A DNA stretch of 64,000 bases from Bacillota bacterium (GTDB lineage: Bacteria > Bacillota > Clostridia > Lachnospirales > Lachnospiraceae): positions 60,823 to 124,822 of the forward strand of contig JAFAGA010000044.1 in NCBI GenBank assembly GCA_023423045.1, written 5' to 3'. Shown piece by piece: positions 1-9,383 of the stretch (position 1 is its first letter; each line of letters begins with the position of its first letter). Under the pieces are notes generated by a model. That model had not been told where the DNA came from, ran no database searches, and worked only from the letters and a program-made list of their open reading frames with translations. The translations under genes were made by a program, and so were the position numbers.

Positions 1-409
1 GCATACAACCTTCCAGTCCATCGCTATACTCCAGCAGTTTCTTAATGTTCTCACGGTAGATCTCCTCATCAAATACGATTTCCTCCTTGCTGATAATCAG
101 CTCCTGTACCTGGATGAGGAAATTCATTAGCTGAAGCTCCAGCAAATCAGCCAAAAACACAAAATCCCTATTCTTCTTCGCCTGCAGAATCCCCGACAAC
201 ATCTCCAGCATAGATTTTGTATCCACCAGGTGGAAGTATTCGCGGTCCGTTATAATTGTTTCTATGACAAGGCGTACTTCGTCCATGGAATTGGCCATTC
301 GTTCAAGCGCCTTATCACATTGCTGCTCCCGGAAATAATAAATAGCCTGATCCATCTCTCCCAGCAGCTTGATATTATGTTCAAAAATATCCCTGATGCT
401 ACGTACCAA
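1..409 (-). CDS. Partial gene: Maf N-terminal-like helical domain (cut by window edge)
   Basis: An open frame of about 136 codons runs off the left edge without a stop. It begins at a TTG two codons after the stop of the upstream glycosyltransferase gene; a purine-rich AGGGGG sequence 8-9 bases upstream could be its ribosome site. The product is all helical. It matches the first ~105 residues of the Maf/DUF115 protein encoded at 3923-5599: both have an I/L-x-E/R-x-N near the start, a KAL/QAL segment, and a KD/RD...ADLxELxL segment near the end. It is therefore either another Maf-type protein whose catalytic part lies outside the window, or a stand-alone copy of that domain. The same operon orientation as the island supports a role in flagellin modification. 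The TTG start is inferred. Confidence 0.7.
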   Translation of the reverse strand, partial: MVRSIRDIFEHNIKLLGEMDQAIYYFREQQCDKALERMANSMDEVRLVIETIITDREYFHLVDTKSMLEMLSGILQAKKNRDFVFLADLLELQLMNFLIQVQELIISKEEIVFDEEIYRENIKKLLEYSDGLEGCM

Positions 410-412
410 GTA

Positions 413-1444
413 TCATCGCCCCCTGTCTTCCAGACTCCATTCCTCGTACAAGGCTCTAAACGCCTCCTCTTGCTCCTTATCTCCTAATTCCCCGTAACAG
501 CTTGCCAGCTGCTTTAAAGGATAATCCCCCGCGTAGTGGATATTCAATTCACACTCGGTTTCACAAGCCGCATTGTAAAACCAGATAACCGCTTCCTTAT
601 AGTCTCCCAACTCCTTATAATACTCTCCCAGCTCATAGCAGACTTCGGCACTGGCCTTGCCGTCCGCTATATTATGAAGACAAAACTTCATAAAAGCGGG
701 AAAATCCCCGTACAAGCGGCAGCACCTGGCTAAAATACATTCGTAAATCTTTCGCTCTCTTTCGCTGCATTCTTCCTGTTCGGCAAAGCCGCTAAAATAT
801 TCATATGCTTCCTCAAAATCTGCAGCTTCCCCGGCAATATACAGCTCCCGTGCATACATTGCGTACAGCTTTGGAGACAGCTTTCCTTCCCTGGCAATTG
901 CCCTTTGAAAGGTCCCGAAGTCTCTTTTTGCATGATTTGACTCAGGCATGTGATGTATCACAATGTCGCTGTCATAAACTACCGGCGTCAGATTAACATT
1001 CTCATGCACCGGCTCCACCCAATAGAAAGTCCTGAGGCGTTTATAAAGCTTGGGACGGTATTCCATGTCAAAATTATAAGTAGTATTATGGGCTAATTGA
1101 TTCGCATATTTCATCTGAACGATCTCAATCTCCGGGAGCAATCCCTGCTTAAGCAGCAGAAACAACTGCCTGTTCTCTTCATCGATCACTTCATCTGCGT
1201 CTGCCACATAGATATAATCCATGACCGCCTTGGAGAAGGAGAAGTTCCTGGCGGCGGAAAAGTCATGGATCCATTCAAAATCATATATTTTATCCGTATA
1301 TCCTGCCGCAATCTGTTTTGTAGCGTCTGTCGATCCGGTATCCACAATAATGATTTCGTCCGCCAACCCCCTAAGGGAATCCAGGCATCTTGCCAACACT
1401 CTTTCCTCGTTTTTGACAATCATACAGACACTTATGGTAATCAT
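413..1444 (-). CDS. Family 2 glycosyltransferase with C-terminal TPR-like helices
   Basis: The N-terminal ~200 residues are a GT-A family 2 glycosyltransferase: an ISVCMIVKNEE start, a VDTGSTD nucleotide-binding motif, and a VADADEVI segment that is the DxD-type metal site. The C-terminal third is helical with TPR-like repeats (AYEYFSGFAEQ, VCYELGEYYKELGDYKEA). This architecture is known from TPR-containing GT2 enzymes such as the SunS group that glycosylate peptides or proteins. An ATG 12 bases further upstream contains the GGAGG ribosome site, so the ATG after it (end 1444) is taken as the start, giving 343 residues. It is followed 3 bases later by the partial gene at the edge. Its place beside Maf genes suggests flagellin or surface-protein glycosylation; the sugar donor is unknown. 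Confidence 0.85.
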   Translation of the reverse strand: MITISVCMIVKNEERVLARCLDSLRGLADEIIIVDTGSTDATKQIAAGYTDKIYDFEWIHDFSAARNFSFSKAVMDYIYVADADEVIDEENRQLFLLLKQGLLPEIEIVQMKYANQLAHNTTYNFDMEYRPKLYKRLRTFYWVEPVHENVNLTPVVYDSDIVIHHMPESNHAKRDFGTFQRAIAREGKLSPKLYAMYARELYIAGEAADFEEAYEYFSGFAEQEECSERERKIYECILARCCRLYGDFPAFMKFCLHNIADGKASAEVCYELGEYYKELGDYKEAVIWFYNAACETECELNIHYAGDYPLKQLASCYGELGDKEQEEAFRALYEEWSLEDRGR

Positions 1445-1480
1445 AGTTACCTCCACTTATTCGTATATTCTGTCCATTTA

Positions 1481-1514
1481 AAATTTGTGCCGTATATTGC
1501 AACGGCACAAATTT
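1481..1514 (-). terminator. 12-bp perfect stem-loop downstream of the secreted-protein gene
   Basis: Arms 1481-1492 (AAATTTGTGCCG) and 1503-1514 pair perfectly around a 10-base loop. It lies about 90 bases past the stop of the 684-residue secreted protein and before the next gene. The T-run after the stem on the minus strand is short, so it may be a weak terminator or an mRNA-stabilising hairpin. Confidence 0.45.
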
Positions 1515-1605
1515 AATTGGATATGGTTTATTTTGTTAGATTTACAGCCTTATCTGCTTCTGTAATATCTTCTATGGGATTGTACAGAACTGCTTCCATC
1601 TTCCT

Positions 1606-3660
1606 CTACGGCTGCTTTATCTTATCAGCGGTAACCTTGACGGACTTGTACTTAACCACATTTTTTGTTGTTTTATTAATCTCGTATATCGTCAGATACG
1701 AATCGGCAGTGATGGATATTTCCGCAGGAAGAGCCATACCATCAGTGAGAGTATCCTCCACATTCACACCTTTAATCTCTTCCGTGGTAACTTTGTATAC
1801 CAGCTCATTCTTGTCTCCATCAATGGGGTTCACTACGGTCACAGCAGTAGTACCCGTATTCGTTCCAGGCTCCAGCTTGACTGTCAAACTTGATGCCGGG
1901 GTCGGATTCTTAATGGTCAGCTTCACTGAAGTTTTATCCACGGTTCCGTTCTCGAAGTAAATGCTCAGTGCCTTCGCAGTAGAATTGGGCATCTTCTCTA
2001 ATTCCGCAGTATTAAGAATAACCGTCATGATATATACTTCGTCCAGATCGATGCCACCTGTAATATCCGGTGATATCTCAGTGCTGGTGACCGCTACATC
2101 CTTGGTACCAAGCTTGATGGACTTAATCTTTGTTTCATGCGGCGGCTTGCCTTTCGTGTTCAGGGTTATGTTGAATTTGGTTTCCTTAGGATAACCCTTT
2201 GTATAGACGAGAGTAGTCTTGTCTGATCCAGGAACAGAAGGATATTTCACATCCATCGATTGCGCTGTAGATGCAAGCTGGAAGGGAATTGCAGTATTCC
2301 CGGAAGTTGCTGCCTTATATTTAATTTCCTTCTTTCTTATATATAGCCTGCTGTCATCCACTGCTTTTGTAGAAGGTATCTTTACAAGGGTACCTTTATT
2401 GACCGCAGTCCAGCTTGCCTTTGTCAAGTCCAGATCTAAGACAGGGCCCTTCACCACCGTATACTCGTAGGGATTATCGCTGGAAGCGGAGGGAATCGTG
2501 AGGTTAAGATTCTTCGTTCCATTATAGGTTATGTAGATATTTGAGTCCAAAACTGTTACACCAGCCGGAGGTTCCTCCTGCTTAATAATACCATTGGGCA
2601 GAACCCTCTGGAGGCTCAGGTTGGTCTCTGTAATCTTAGAGGCTGAGGCTTTGGCTGTTGCAGAGGTGCGTATCTCAATCCTCATAGTCGGAAAGGACAC
2701 GGTTATGCCATTCTCGCTTCCGCCCAGCATCTCTGACAGCGTCAACCTCTTGATCGAACGATCCGTTACTTTTTCCCATTTCGAAGGTACACCATTCACC
2801 CGGTATTCCTGTCCGTATTTGATAGCAACGGTAAACTTACTTCCGTCCACACCGATTACCGGAAGGACGGCTTGCTTATTTATCTTTAATTTTACTTCAT
2901 TGCTGGCACGTCTTCCTTTGGTTCCGTCGGGATATGCAGTGAAAGTTATATCCTTATCCTCCGGCTTATCCTCAATTTCACCATCCCCATCCGTATCAAT
3001 ATAAAAATACGGCCTGGTATAAGCATACATCGCAGTGGCAGAGGACAAATTAACCGACCCAGTTGCTGCATCATCCTTCGGTGCGATACGGAAATAAAGG
3101 TTTGTTCCCTTGATCAGGTAGCTTTCGAACAAGCCCTTGGTTAAAAGTCTGGTATCCAGCCAGCGTCCTGAGCTTCCCTTTTTCCACTGCAGTTCATCGA
3201 ATGTCAATGGTGAATTACCATTCCCCTCCGTAGCTCGGATATTAAGTAGATCTCCAATCCCATCATTGGAGTTTAAGTTCTCAAGCTCACTATAGTTAAT
3301 CTCTACCTCCAGCTTGAGAGGACTTCTTTTAATGATGGTACGAACTTGTTTTGATGGATCATCTCCTCTAATCACCAGAATATTTTCTGTATTAGGAGAT
3401 AGCCAGGAGATATCAATTACAGATATCACTCCTTCCGCATCCATTACATCCCACTTATTCTTCGATGCATCCAATTCTGTGGCATAATATATTCTGGAAT
3501 TGCTCTTGTTCAATACCAGAATACTTTCATCCGTATAGGATACGGCAACAATCTTTACCTCTTGAGCAGCATATGCACTGCGCTCCGACAACATCATAAA
3601 GCCGACGACAAGCAGAAAAAGTAGTGTTAACCATTTCAAGTTATTAGAATTTCTCTTCAT
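1606..3660 (-). CDS. Secreted 684-residue surface protein of unknown function
   Basis: The product starts with a classical signal peptide: basic MKR, a hydrophobic stretch LTLLFLLVVGFMML, and a probable cleavage after AYAA near residue 32. The rest is beta-rich, soluble and without further membrane spans, with several recurring segments that look like Ig-like or adhesin-type modules. Around residues 222-233 there is an acidic loop starting DTDGDGEIED that resembles a calcium-binding DxDxDG loop. No SLH domain, LPXTG signal or dockerin pair was recognised, so how it is retained at the surface is unclear. GGAGGT lies 5-6 bases before the ATG. A sigma-28-like promoter lies ~100 bases upstream, so it may belong to the motility regulon. 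I do not recognise the family. Confidence 0.8.
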   Translation of the reverse strand: MKRNSNNLKWLTLLFLLVVGFMMLSERSAYAAQEVKIVAVSYTDESILVLNKSNSRIYYATELDASKNKWDVMDAEGVISVIDISWLSPNTENILVIRGDDPSKQVRTIIKRSPLKLEVEINYSELENLNSNDGIGDLLNIRATEGNGNSPLTFDELQWKKGSSGRWLDTRLLTKGLFESYLIKGTNLYFRIAPKDDAATGSVNLSSATAMYAYTRPYFYIDTDGDGEIEDKPEDKDITFTAYPDGTKGRRASNEVKLKINKQAVLPVIGVDGSKFTVAIKYGQEYRVNGVPSKWEKVTDRSIKRLTLSEMLGGSENGITVSFPTMRIEIRTSATAKASASKITETNLSLQRVLPNGIIKQEEPPAGVTVLDSNIYITYNGTKNLNLTIPSASSDNPYEYTVVKGPVLDLDLTKASWTAVNKGTLVKIPSTKAVDDSRLYIRKKEIKYKAATSGNTAIPFQLASTAQSMDVKYPSVPGSDKTTLVYTKGYPKETKFNITLNTKGKPPHETKIKSIKLGTKDVAVTSTEISPDITGGIDLDEVYIMTVILNTAELEKMPNSTAKALSIYFENGTVDKTSVKLTIKNPTPASSLTVKLEPGTNTGTTAVTVVNPIDGDKNELVYKVTTEEIKGVNVEDTLTDGMALPAEISITADSYLTIYEINKTTKNVVKYKSVKVTADKIKQP

Positions 3661-3759
3661 TGTACACCTCCGTGTGGTTCATAAGCACGTGATCCATCCT
3701 CTCATACAGTAAGCACTTATGTTTCCTTTTATTGTCACATGATCACACTATATAATATT

Positions 3760-3786
3760 GTATCGGCAAATAGAGTAAGAAGCTTA
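3760..3786 (-). promoter_or_regulatory. Sigma-28-type promoter for the secreted protein
   Basis: On the minus strand: -35 TAAG, 15-base spacer, -10 GCCGATAC. This is one mismatch from TAAA and one from GCCGATAA, the motility sigma (SigD/FliA) consensus. It precedes the 684-residue secreted protein by ~100 bases and matches the promoters found at flagellin, flaG and flgM in this window. Confidence 0.6.
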
Positions 3787-3922
3787 ATACTTCTGTTATG
3801 TGATATTTGGCTCCGGCTTCCTGTTTATAAATGGCACAGTTATCATGCTTATCAACCGGATCTGCTACCAACTCGTTCGTAATATGATTATATAGAGTAA
3901 AACAATACTTTATTATGCAGCG

Positions 3923-5599
3923 TCATAACTCCCTCCTCACACATTCTTCCATCGTCCGGCATTTCATTCCAGCAACTCTGGCTCCGCCTTCAGTCGCATC
4001 GATAAATTCAATACCCTTCACATCACTGATTCTCTTCTCAATCCACTGCCGATACATATCCAGGGTCTTGGCAGTGGATATCTGATCACCATTGACGTCA
4101 GTCACCGTTCTCAAGTCCGGGGAATAAGTCAATTCCCTCATAGAGGTATCCGAGGCATGCCGGTATTCGTCTGTATATGCGAGATCCAGTCCAAGGAAGA
4201 TAATTCTGCGGCAGCCAAGAGCTATGCCAAGATCCAATGCTGTGGTACTTACCGAACCTCCGGTTTTGTTAGTCATTGTATTATGATCTTTTGCATAAGC
4301 TTCCGCTTTCTCATATCCCTGCTGTAGGATGATATATTTCTTTCCATGATAATTTTGCGCAAACCCACGATAGGCAGTAGACAGGAATAACATAGGGATC
4401 TCCTGCTCTTCCAGACCGGTAATCTGATGGTATACCCGTTCGTTGGCATCCGTTACGATAAAATAATCCGGCATAATCCCTGCTTTGAACAATTTGCGAA
4501 ACACCGTACCGGTAGCTAGAATTATACCTTTTCTTCTATCAACTTCTTTCAGCAAATGAAAATTCTTATCCAGAGAAGGTCCTGCCGCAATGATATAAAG
4601 ATCTTTATTACTAAAATGCTCTTTCAATTCTTCGGCAAATTCGTCGTAGTGCAGAATATTTTCACGATAATTACCGTCTAGCAGTTTCTTCTGGTTCATT
4701 AGAGAGCTGTACTGAATAAAATAATCTTCCAGCTTCTCTTTTATATTCCGGTTGCGCACGTTCCGTAACGAAGGGTAATGAAGAACCAGGCGCTCTTCTT
4801 CCTCCTTCATGCCCTCAATGCGTTTTTGTATCTTTGTAAATCCAGGATCATAAATTATATGAACCGCCGGATGATTTATAATATCTCCAATTGTAGTATA
4901 GGCTGCCGCCAGCTTCAAGATGTTAAGATCCGCTTCATATACCTCAATGTGAATACTGCTATCCAGTTGCATCAATTCTTTAATATGGTAGCCAAAGCCA
5001 TAGCCATATACGATATAATGAGTGATATCCTCATGATACCAGGAAGAGGCCAGGCTGAAAGCCTCCTGTCCTGCCCTGCTGTTGCTATGCAGATAATATC
5101 TTCCGCCCTGGTCGGTGAGTGCAGCCGTCATCAAACCAGAGGAGGAAAATTCCACCTCATACCCTTGCTGTGCCAGTGTAAAGGGAGAACTTCCCCGATA
5201 GATCAGTTCGCACAGTTCCGGGTCTGTTTGGTGAGTTGCCGCTCTGTTATTCTCAAATAGTGTCTCGTCATAGCTATAACCATCCGAAGCGATAATATCC
5301 TCCTGAAGCTGAAGGAAATATCTGCGCAGTCGGAGTTCAAATAAATCCGCTTGCAGGATATAATCCTTGCTGTTCTGGGCAAGAAAAATACCTTCTAAAA
5401 TATCGTTCAGCTCTAAAAAACGTTCCTTATCGACAATTGCCTGCAACTGTCCCATCCCCGCATCCATAGATCTCAACAGGTCGGATGTGATCCGCAGGGC
5501 CTGATCATAATTTTGAGTATGGATATAAAAAATCACCTTATCCATCAGTCCAATCAATATAGAATTATTTCGCAGTACCTCTTGAAGCTGATTTGGCAT
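3923..5599 (-). CDS. Maf-type motility accessory protein (DUF115) with N-terminal helical domain
   Basis: This 558-residue protein belongs to the motility-associated factor family (DUF115/MptE-like fold), thought to transfer nonulosonic acids such as legionaminic or pseudaminic acid onto flagellin. Residues 1-105 form a helical domain shared with the edge gene and, more distantly, with the 109-residue protein next to flagellin. Residues ~195-225 carry a Rossmann-like YGYGFGYHI segment. The DUF115 core follows, with AAGPSLDKN (about 338-346), a DYFIVTDAN strand and GGSVSTTALDLGIALGC leading to FLGLDLAYTD. AAGGAG lies shortly before the ATG. It lies between a CgeB-like glycosyltransferase and the secreted protein. 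That its donor is the legionaminic acid made next door is inference. Confidence 0.88.
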   Translation of the reverse strand: MPNQLQEVLRNNSILIGLMDKVIFYIHTQNYDQALRITSDLLRSMDAGMGQLQAIVDKERFLELNDILEGIFLAQNSKDYILQADLFELRLRRYFLQLQEDIIASDGYSYDETLFENNRAATHQTDPELCELIYRGSSPFTLAQQGYEVEFSSSGLMTAALTDQGGRYYLHSNSRAGQEAFSLASSWYHEDITHYIVYGYGFGYHIKELMQLDSSIHIEVYEADLNILKLAAAYTTIGDIINHPAVHIIYDPGFTKIQKRIEGMKEEEERLVLHYPSLRNVRNRNIKEKLEDYFIQYSSLMNQKKLLDGNYRENILHYDEFAEELKEHFSNKDLYIIAAGPSLDKNFHLLKEVDRRKGIILATGTVFRKLFKAGIMPDYFIVTDANERVYHQITGLEEQEIPMLFLSTAYRGFAQNYHGKKYIILQQGYEKAEAYAKDHNTMTNKTGGSVSTTALDLGIALGCRRIIFLGLDLAYTDEYRHASDTSMRELTYSPDLRTVTDVNGDQISTAKTLDMYRQWIEKRISDVKGIEFIDATEGGARVAGMKCRTMEECVRREL

Positions 5600-5695
5600 A
5601 TCGTTCTCTCCTTATTCTCTCGAAATTTTTAGTTATATCTTTTCTAATCTATCTCCATATTGGTTTATAAAGATACATCTGTATTTTATCAAATG

Positions 5696-5714
5696 CCGGA
5701 ACATACTGTTCCGG
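5696..5714. repeat. Short perfect hairpin between two island genes
   Basis: CCGGAACA and TGTTCCGG pair over 8 bp with a 3-base loop. It lies ~40 bases past the stop of the CgeB-like gene on the minus strand. There is no T-run, so it is better read as an RNA 3'-end or processing hairpin than as a proven terminator. Confidence 0.4.
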
Positions 5715-5751
5715 TCCTTGAATCAACCTTTTGGTCACATTTTATCGTAGA

Positions 5752-6927
5752 TTACAATCCAAACAAATCCAGTATTTTAACTCCATTGTCTTCCCATTTG
5801 TGGGAATCCTCTGCAATCGCATTACCCTTTTCTGCTATAGACTTCGACTTACCCGGATAATTCAACAGAAATTTCACCCTGCCTACAAAAGAATCCAGAT
5901 CCTCCTGAGAGTAAAGCAATATATTTTCGCCATCCGTAAATTCTTCATGTACAATGGGAAAGTCATTTGTAATACAAACAGCCCCGCATCTCATGCTGGT
6001 AAAAATCCTTTCATGCATTCCACACTGAAGTGTGGGTATATGATTCAAAACAAATTTTGAATTTGCCATCATTTCTATAGTCTCTAAAAAATCCATCCCA
6101 CTCTCACCAACAAAATTCAGATTAGGATGATGCAGTAATTCAAATTCATTCCAGCCTCTTCCACAAACGGTCAGATTAATCCCCCCATCTAATACCGCTC
6201 TGATCAATCTGTCACGAGTATATGCACGAATATATTTATCAACCACATCAAAAATCCCTATCAACATATGGAATTCTTCTTCCGTATATGTAAAGTTAAC
6301 GGACTGGAAATATCGGACTAATGCATCTTGCAGGGTTAGCATAGGAGTAGATAACATCTGCTGAATTAATTTCTCCGCTATCCCTTGATAGACCTCTTCT
6401 AACCCCTTAATTTCATTCCATATGTCACCCGGAGAAGTATAAGAACATGGAAAAAATAAATCCAATGTTCTTTTTTCATAGGAAATTATATTTTTCGCTT
6501 TAAAGCCGGCATGGGGAAAGTAAATTGCATTTTTAACACCTTTGCAAAAAGTGTTTATATATTCAACATGGTTTCTGTCTATACACCCTACATACATATT
6601 ATCTCCGTGATTTGTCTCTAATCTGGAATAATGATAGAGCGGATGGTCTACAATATGACCAAACGTAAACATATTTTTATACTGTCCCCAAAATGCATCT
6701 TGACTTTCATTAACTGTCTCATTGTATAGAAGCGCCTGAAAAGAAAACAGTAAATCATATTCTTCCTTTAATGCCTCTTCAAATCTATCACAATCCTCCT
6801 GATCCAACAAGTCTAGCACAGCGACCTGATAACCCATATTTTTAAATGAGTCAATCATGATATCTGCTGCAAGTCTCAATACATTATATAATGATCGGCC
6901 TTTTAAAACTAAGATTGCTTTTCCCAT
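5752..6927 (-). CDS. CgeB-like glycosyltransferase
   Basis: 391 residues. The C-terminal half is a family 1-type glycosyltransferase domain of the CgeB group: an MANSKFVLNHIPTL segment followed by a MHERIFTSMRCGAVCITND motif, where E would bind the nucleotide sugar and the GA(V)CIT strand is typical. A tail of helices with a FL.NYPGK.KSIAEKGN pattern follows. The N-terminal half begins MGKAILVLKGRS and is a Rossmann-like acceptor domain. Members are found in spore-surface and flagellar glycosylation loci. It lies between the legionaminic acid genes and a Maf protein, so it may extend or initiate the flagellin glycan. The upstream gap (6928-7192) holds no recognisable gene. Confidence 0.8.
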   Translation of the reverse strand: MGKAILVLKGRSLYNVLRLAADIMIDSFKNMGYQVAVLDLLDQEDCDRFEEALKEEYDLLFSFQALLYNETVNESQDAFWGQYKNMFTFGHIVDHPLYHYSRLETNHGDNMYVGCIDRNHVEYINTFCKGVKNAIYFPHAGFKAKNIISYEKRTLDLFFPCSYTSPGDIWNEIKGLEEVYQGIAEKLIQQMLSTPMLTLQDALVRYFQSVNFTYTEEEFHMLIGIFDVVDKYIRAYTRDRLIRAVLDGGINLTVCGRGWNEFELLHHPNLNFVGESGMDFLETIEMMANSKFVLNHIPTLQCGMHERIFTSMRCGAVCITNDFPIVHEEFTDGENILLYSQEDLDSFVGRVKFLLNYPGKSKSIAEKGNAIAEDSHKWEDNGVKILDLFGL

Positions 6928-7192
6928 AGATCAGTTCTCCTCTTTCAAGTTGCGATCTTTTCCACCTATCTGCTTGTAGAGACTTTTCAGACTTCGCCTT
7001 CTCTGTCATAATGATAAGTTCCCTAACTGTTTACACAAATTCTTCGCTTCGGCTACCAATATAATAATCCCAGGTGCATTCGCTTCCTAGCATCACCGTA
7101 ACTATTGGAAACTGAATTCTTATAGGTGACATAGTAGTATTACCCCTCTTCTAAGAGATAAATCCAACCAATAAATAAAACTTTAATAATAA

Positions 7193-8365
7193 TTATTTTC
7201 CTATCAAATCATAAAAATGCTTCTTAAGCGTAAATTTTTCATCCTTAAAAAAATTAATAATTTCTGAGACAATAAGATACGATGTATTCCCTTTTCCGTA
7301 GGGATTTTCTAAATTATTAAGCAAATCTATAAACTCATTACTCAATGCTTTATTCACGGCATCTATTATATCAGGCTTCATAGGCTCACAATTGATAATT
7401 GATTTTGCCTGAACTCTTCCTTTTTGCCTGTCTCCAATATTAATAGTTGGCTTTTTAAAAGTAGGGACTTCTATAATTCCACTTGAAGAGTTTCCAATTA
7501 CAAAATCACAATATTTTATTGCAGATAAATACCTCCGTTGCCCCAAAGATGCGAAAGCTACGAACTTCTCGCCCCGTTGTTCAACATACTCATCAATTAA
7601 TTTGTTAATGGCTCTTCCACCTAAATCCGCATTTGCTTTTGTAATAATTACTTGTAAATCATCAAATTCATTAAGGGCTTCCAAAATATTTATCAGTTGC
7701 CCTTCTCCCGTATTGGATTCAAGAGTTACCGGATGAAAGGTAAGCAGAGCCAATTTCTTCTTAATCCTCATATTGATTGATTTTTCAAATTCTTCTTTCG
7801 TCATATATTCTAAATTATTAATAATTTCTACACCAATTGCTCCAACATTAAACACTTGTTGCGGATGTTCTCCTAATTGCAAAACTCTTCTTCTATATGT
7901 TTCTGTACTTGTAAAATGTAAACAACTCATTTTTGTGATAGAATGCCTAAAAGCTTCATCTACCGCACCTTCTGTGGTTTCTCCCCCATGCAAATGTGCA
8001 ATGGGTATTTGGGAATTTACCGCTGCACAGCATACCGCTAATGTCTCATATCTATCTCCCAACACGACTAATAAATTCGGCTTCAATTCACTAAAATATT
8101 CTGCAAAACTTATCATTGCTAGTCCCATTGATTTACTAATGGAAACTGCTGTATCCGATGCCATTAAAATCTCTATTTCTTTATCTATTTTTATTCCATC
8201 ATTTTTAATTTCATTGAGAGTACTACCATGTTCTATGGACAAGTGCATACCTGTAACAACGACTCTAACATCAAATTTCTCCATTAAATCAAGCTTTTTT
8301 ATCAATGGTTTGAGTAACCCATACTCTGCCCTTGTTGCCGTCAGAACACTAATTATCTTTCTCAT
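7193..8365 (-). CDS. legG: Hydrolysing UDP/GDP-sugar 2-epimerase, NeuC/LegG type
   Basis: 390 residues, the normal length. The N-terminus reads SVLTATRAEYGLLKPLI, the hallmark of hydrolysing 2-epimerases. It also has VLGDRYETLA, IAHLHGGETTEGAVDEAFRH and a GNSSSGIIEVP site for the nucleotide sugar. The family removes the nucleotide and inverts C2, giving ManNAc (NeuC) or 2,4-diacetamido-2,4,6-trideoxymannose (LegG). LegG is preferred because a dehydratase, an aminotransferase, an acetyltransferase and a GDP-sugar forming enzyme lie in the same operon. It ends the seven-gene legionaminic run, 18 bases after legI. Confidence 0.85.
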   Translation of the reverse strand: MRKIISVLTATRAEYGLLKPLIKKLDLMEKFDVRVVVTGMHLSIEHGSTLNEIKNDGIKIDKEIEILMASDTAVSISKSMGLAMISFAEYFSELKPNLLVVLGDRYETLAVCCAAVNSQIPIAHLHGGETTEGAVDEAFRHSITKMSCLHFTSTETYRRRVLQLGEHPQQVFNVGAIGVEIINNLEYMTKEEFEKSINMRIKKKLALLTFHPVTLESNTGEGQLINILEALNEFDDLQVIITKANADLGGRAINKLIDEYVEQRGEKFVAFASLGQRRYLSAIKYCDFVIGNSSSGIIEVPTFKKPTINIGDRQKGRVQAKSIINCEPMKPDIIDAVNKALSNEFIDLLNNLENPYGKGNTSYLIVSEIINFFKDEKFTLKKHFYDLIGK

Positions 8366-8383
8366 ATTCCTACCTTCACTAAA

Positions 8384-9382
8384 TTATAATTTTATTCTTT
8401 CGTCTTTACCAAAATCATACTTGGAAGTCAATCCCAAAACATCAAACCATCGCATAGGCGAAATCCCATCCCCCGGTCTCTTGGTGGTAATATTTTCAAC
8501 GGAAAACATTTCTCCTTTTTTTATATCACATTTTGCTACAATACTTTTTCTTACACTAAAAATATTTTTCTTTTCGGAATCTGAAGGTTTCTTTATACCA
8601 CTACCTAGTGCCATTTCAATGTTTCTAATACCCTTAACCATCATATCTAATTCCTTAATCTCCAAGCTGGCTTTGTGGTCCGGCCCTTCCATATTCTTAT
8701 CTAAGGTAAAATGCTTTTCTATTATACTGGCCCCTAATCCCACTGCTGCAATAGGAATTTCAATTCCTTGTGTATGGTCAGAATACCCAACATTTACATG
8801 AAATTTTTCTTTTAGCATCTTCATCGCATTCAAATTCACATCTTGAAAGGGTGCAGGATATTCTGTACTGCAATGTAACAACGTAATATCACTCCTATTA
8901 TAATCTCTAAAAACGTCCAAAGCCTCTTCTATCTCTTCTAATGTAGACATCCCCGTAGACAGAATAATTGGTTTATTTGTCTTGGCGATTTTTAATAAAT
9001 ATGGCATATTGGTAATTTCACCAGAGGGTATTTTCCAATAGAGCATATTTAAACCATTAAGAAACTCTATACTTTCTTCATCAAAAGGGGTCGATAAAAA
9101 GTCTATTTTCTCTTCCTCTGCATGCCTCTTTAACATTCTAAATTCCTCAAAGGAAAGTTCCAGTTTCTTGAGCATATCCCTTTGGGATTCTTGTGAGCCT
9201 GTTGTCTTTTTTTGATATTCCGCCTTTACTGCTGCTGCAGAAACCAAGTTATCAGTAATAAACGTCTGAAATTTAACCGCATCCACACCTGCCTTTTTAC
9301 TTTCCGAAATCATCTTTTTAGCTACTTCAAAATCCCCATTATGATTGACACCTGCTTCTGCTATAATATATGTTTTTTTCAC
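8384..9382 (-). CDS. legI: N,N'-diacetyllegionaminate synthase (NeuB family)
   Basis: 332 residues. The TIM-barrel domain begins YIIAEAGVNHNGDFE and carries KFQTF, a STPFDEESIEFL segment, NVGYSDHTQG and SIIEKHFTL, all typical of sialic acid synthases that condense phosphoenolpyruvate with a 6-carbon sugar. A C-terminal SAF (antifreeze-like) domain follows (RKSIVAKCDIKKGE to the end), which reaches into the partner active site. It lies one base from legH. The context of LegB/C/H/G points to 2,4-diacetamido-trideoxymannose as the substrate rather than ManNAc. It differs from the longer NeuB-cupin protein at 27031-28533. Confidence 0.88.
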   Translation of the reverse strand: MKKTYIIAEAGVNHNGDFEVAKKMISESKKAGVDAVKFQTFITDNLVSAAAVKAEYQKKTTGSQESQRDMLKKLELSFEEFRMLKRHAEEEKIDFLSTPFDEESIEFLNGLNMLYWKIPSGEITNMPYLLKIAKTNKPIILSTGMSTLEEIEEALDVFRDYNRSDITLLHCSTEYPAPFQDVNLNAMKMLKEKFHVNVGYSDHTQGIEIPIAAVGLGASIIEKHFTLDKNMEGPDHKASLEIKELDMMVKGIRNIEMALGSGIKKPSDSEKKNIFSVRKSIVAKCDIKKGEMFSVENITTKRPGDGISPMRWFDVLGLTSKYDFGKDERIKL

Positions 9383-9383
9383 T

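Noticed and set aside
7773..8801. 342-codon open frame on the plus strand
   Set aside because: It lies opposite legG and legI, whose motifs are unmistakable; the product is compositionally odd with no family features.
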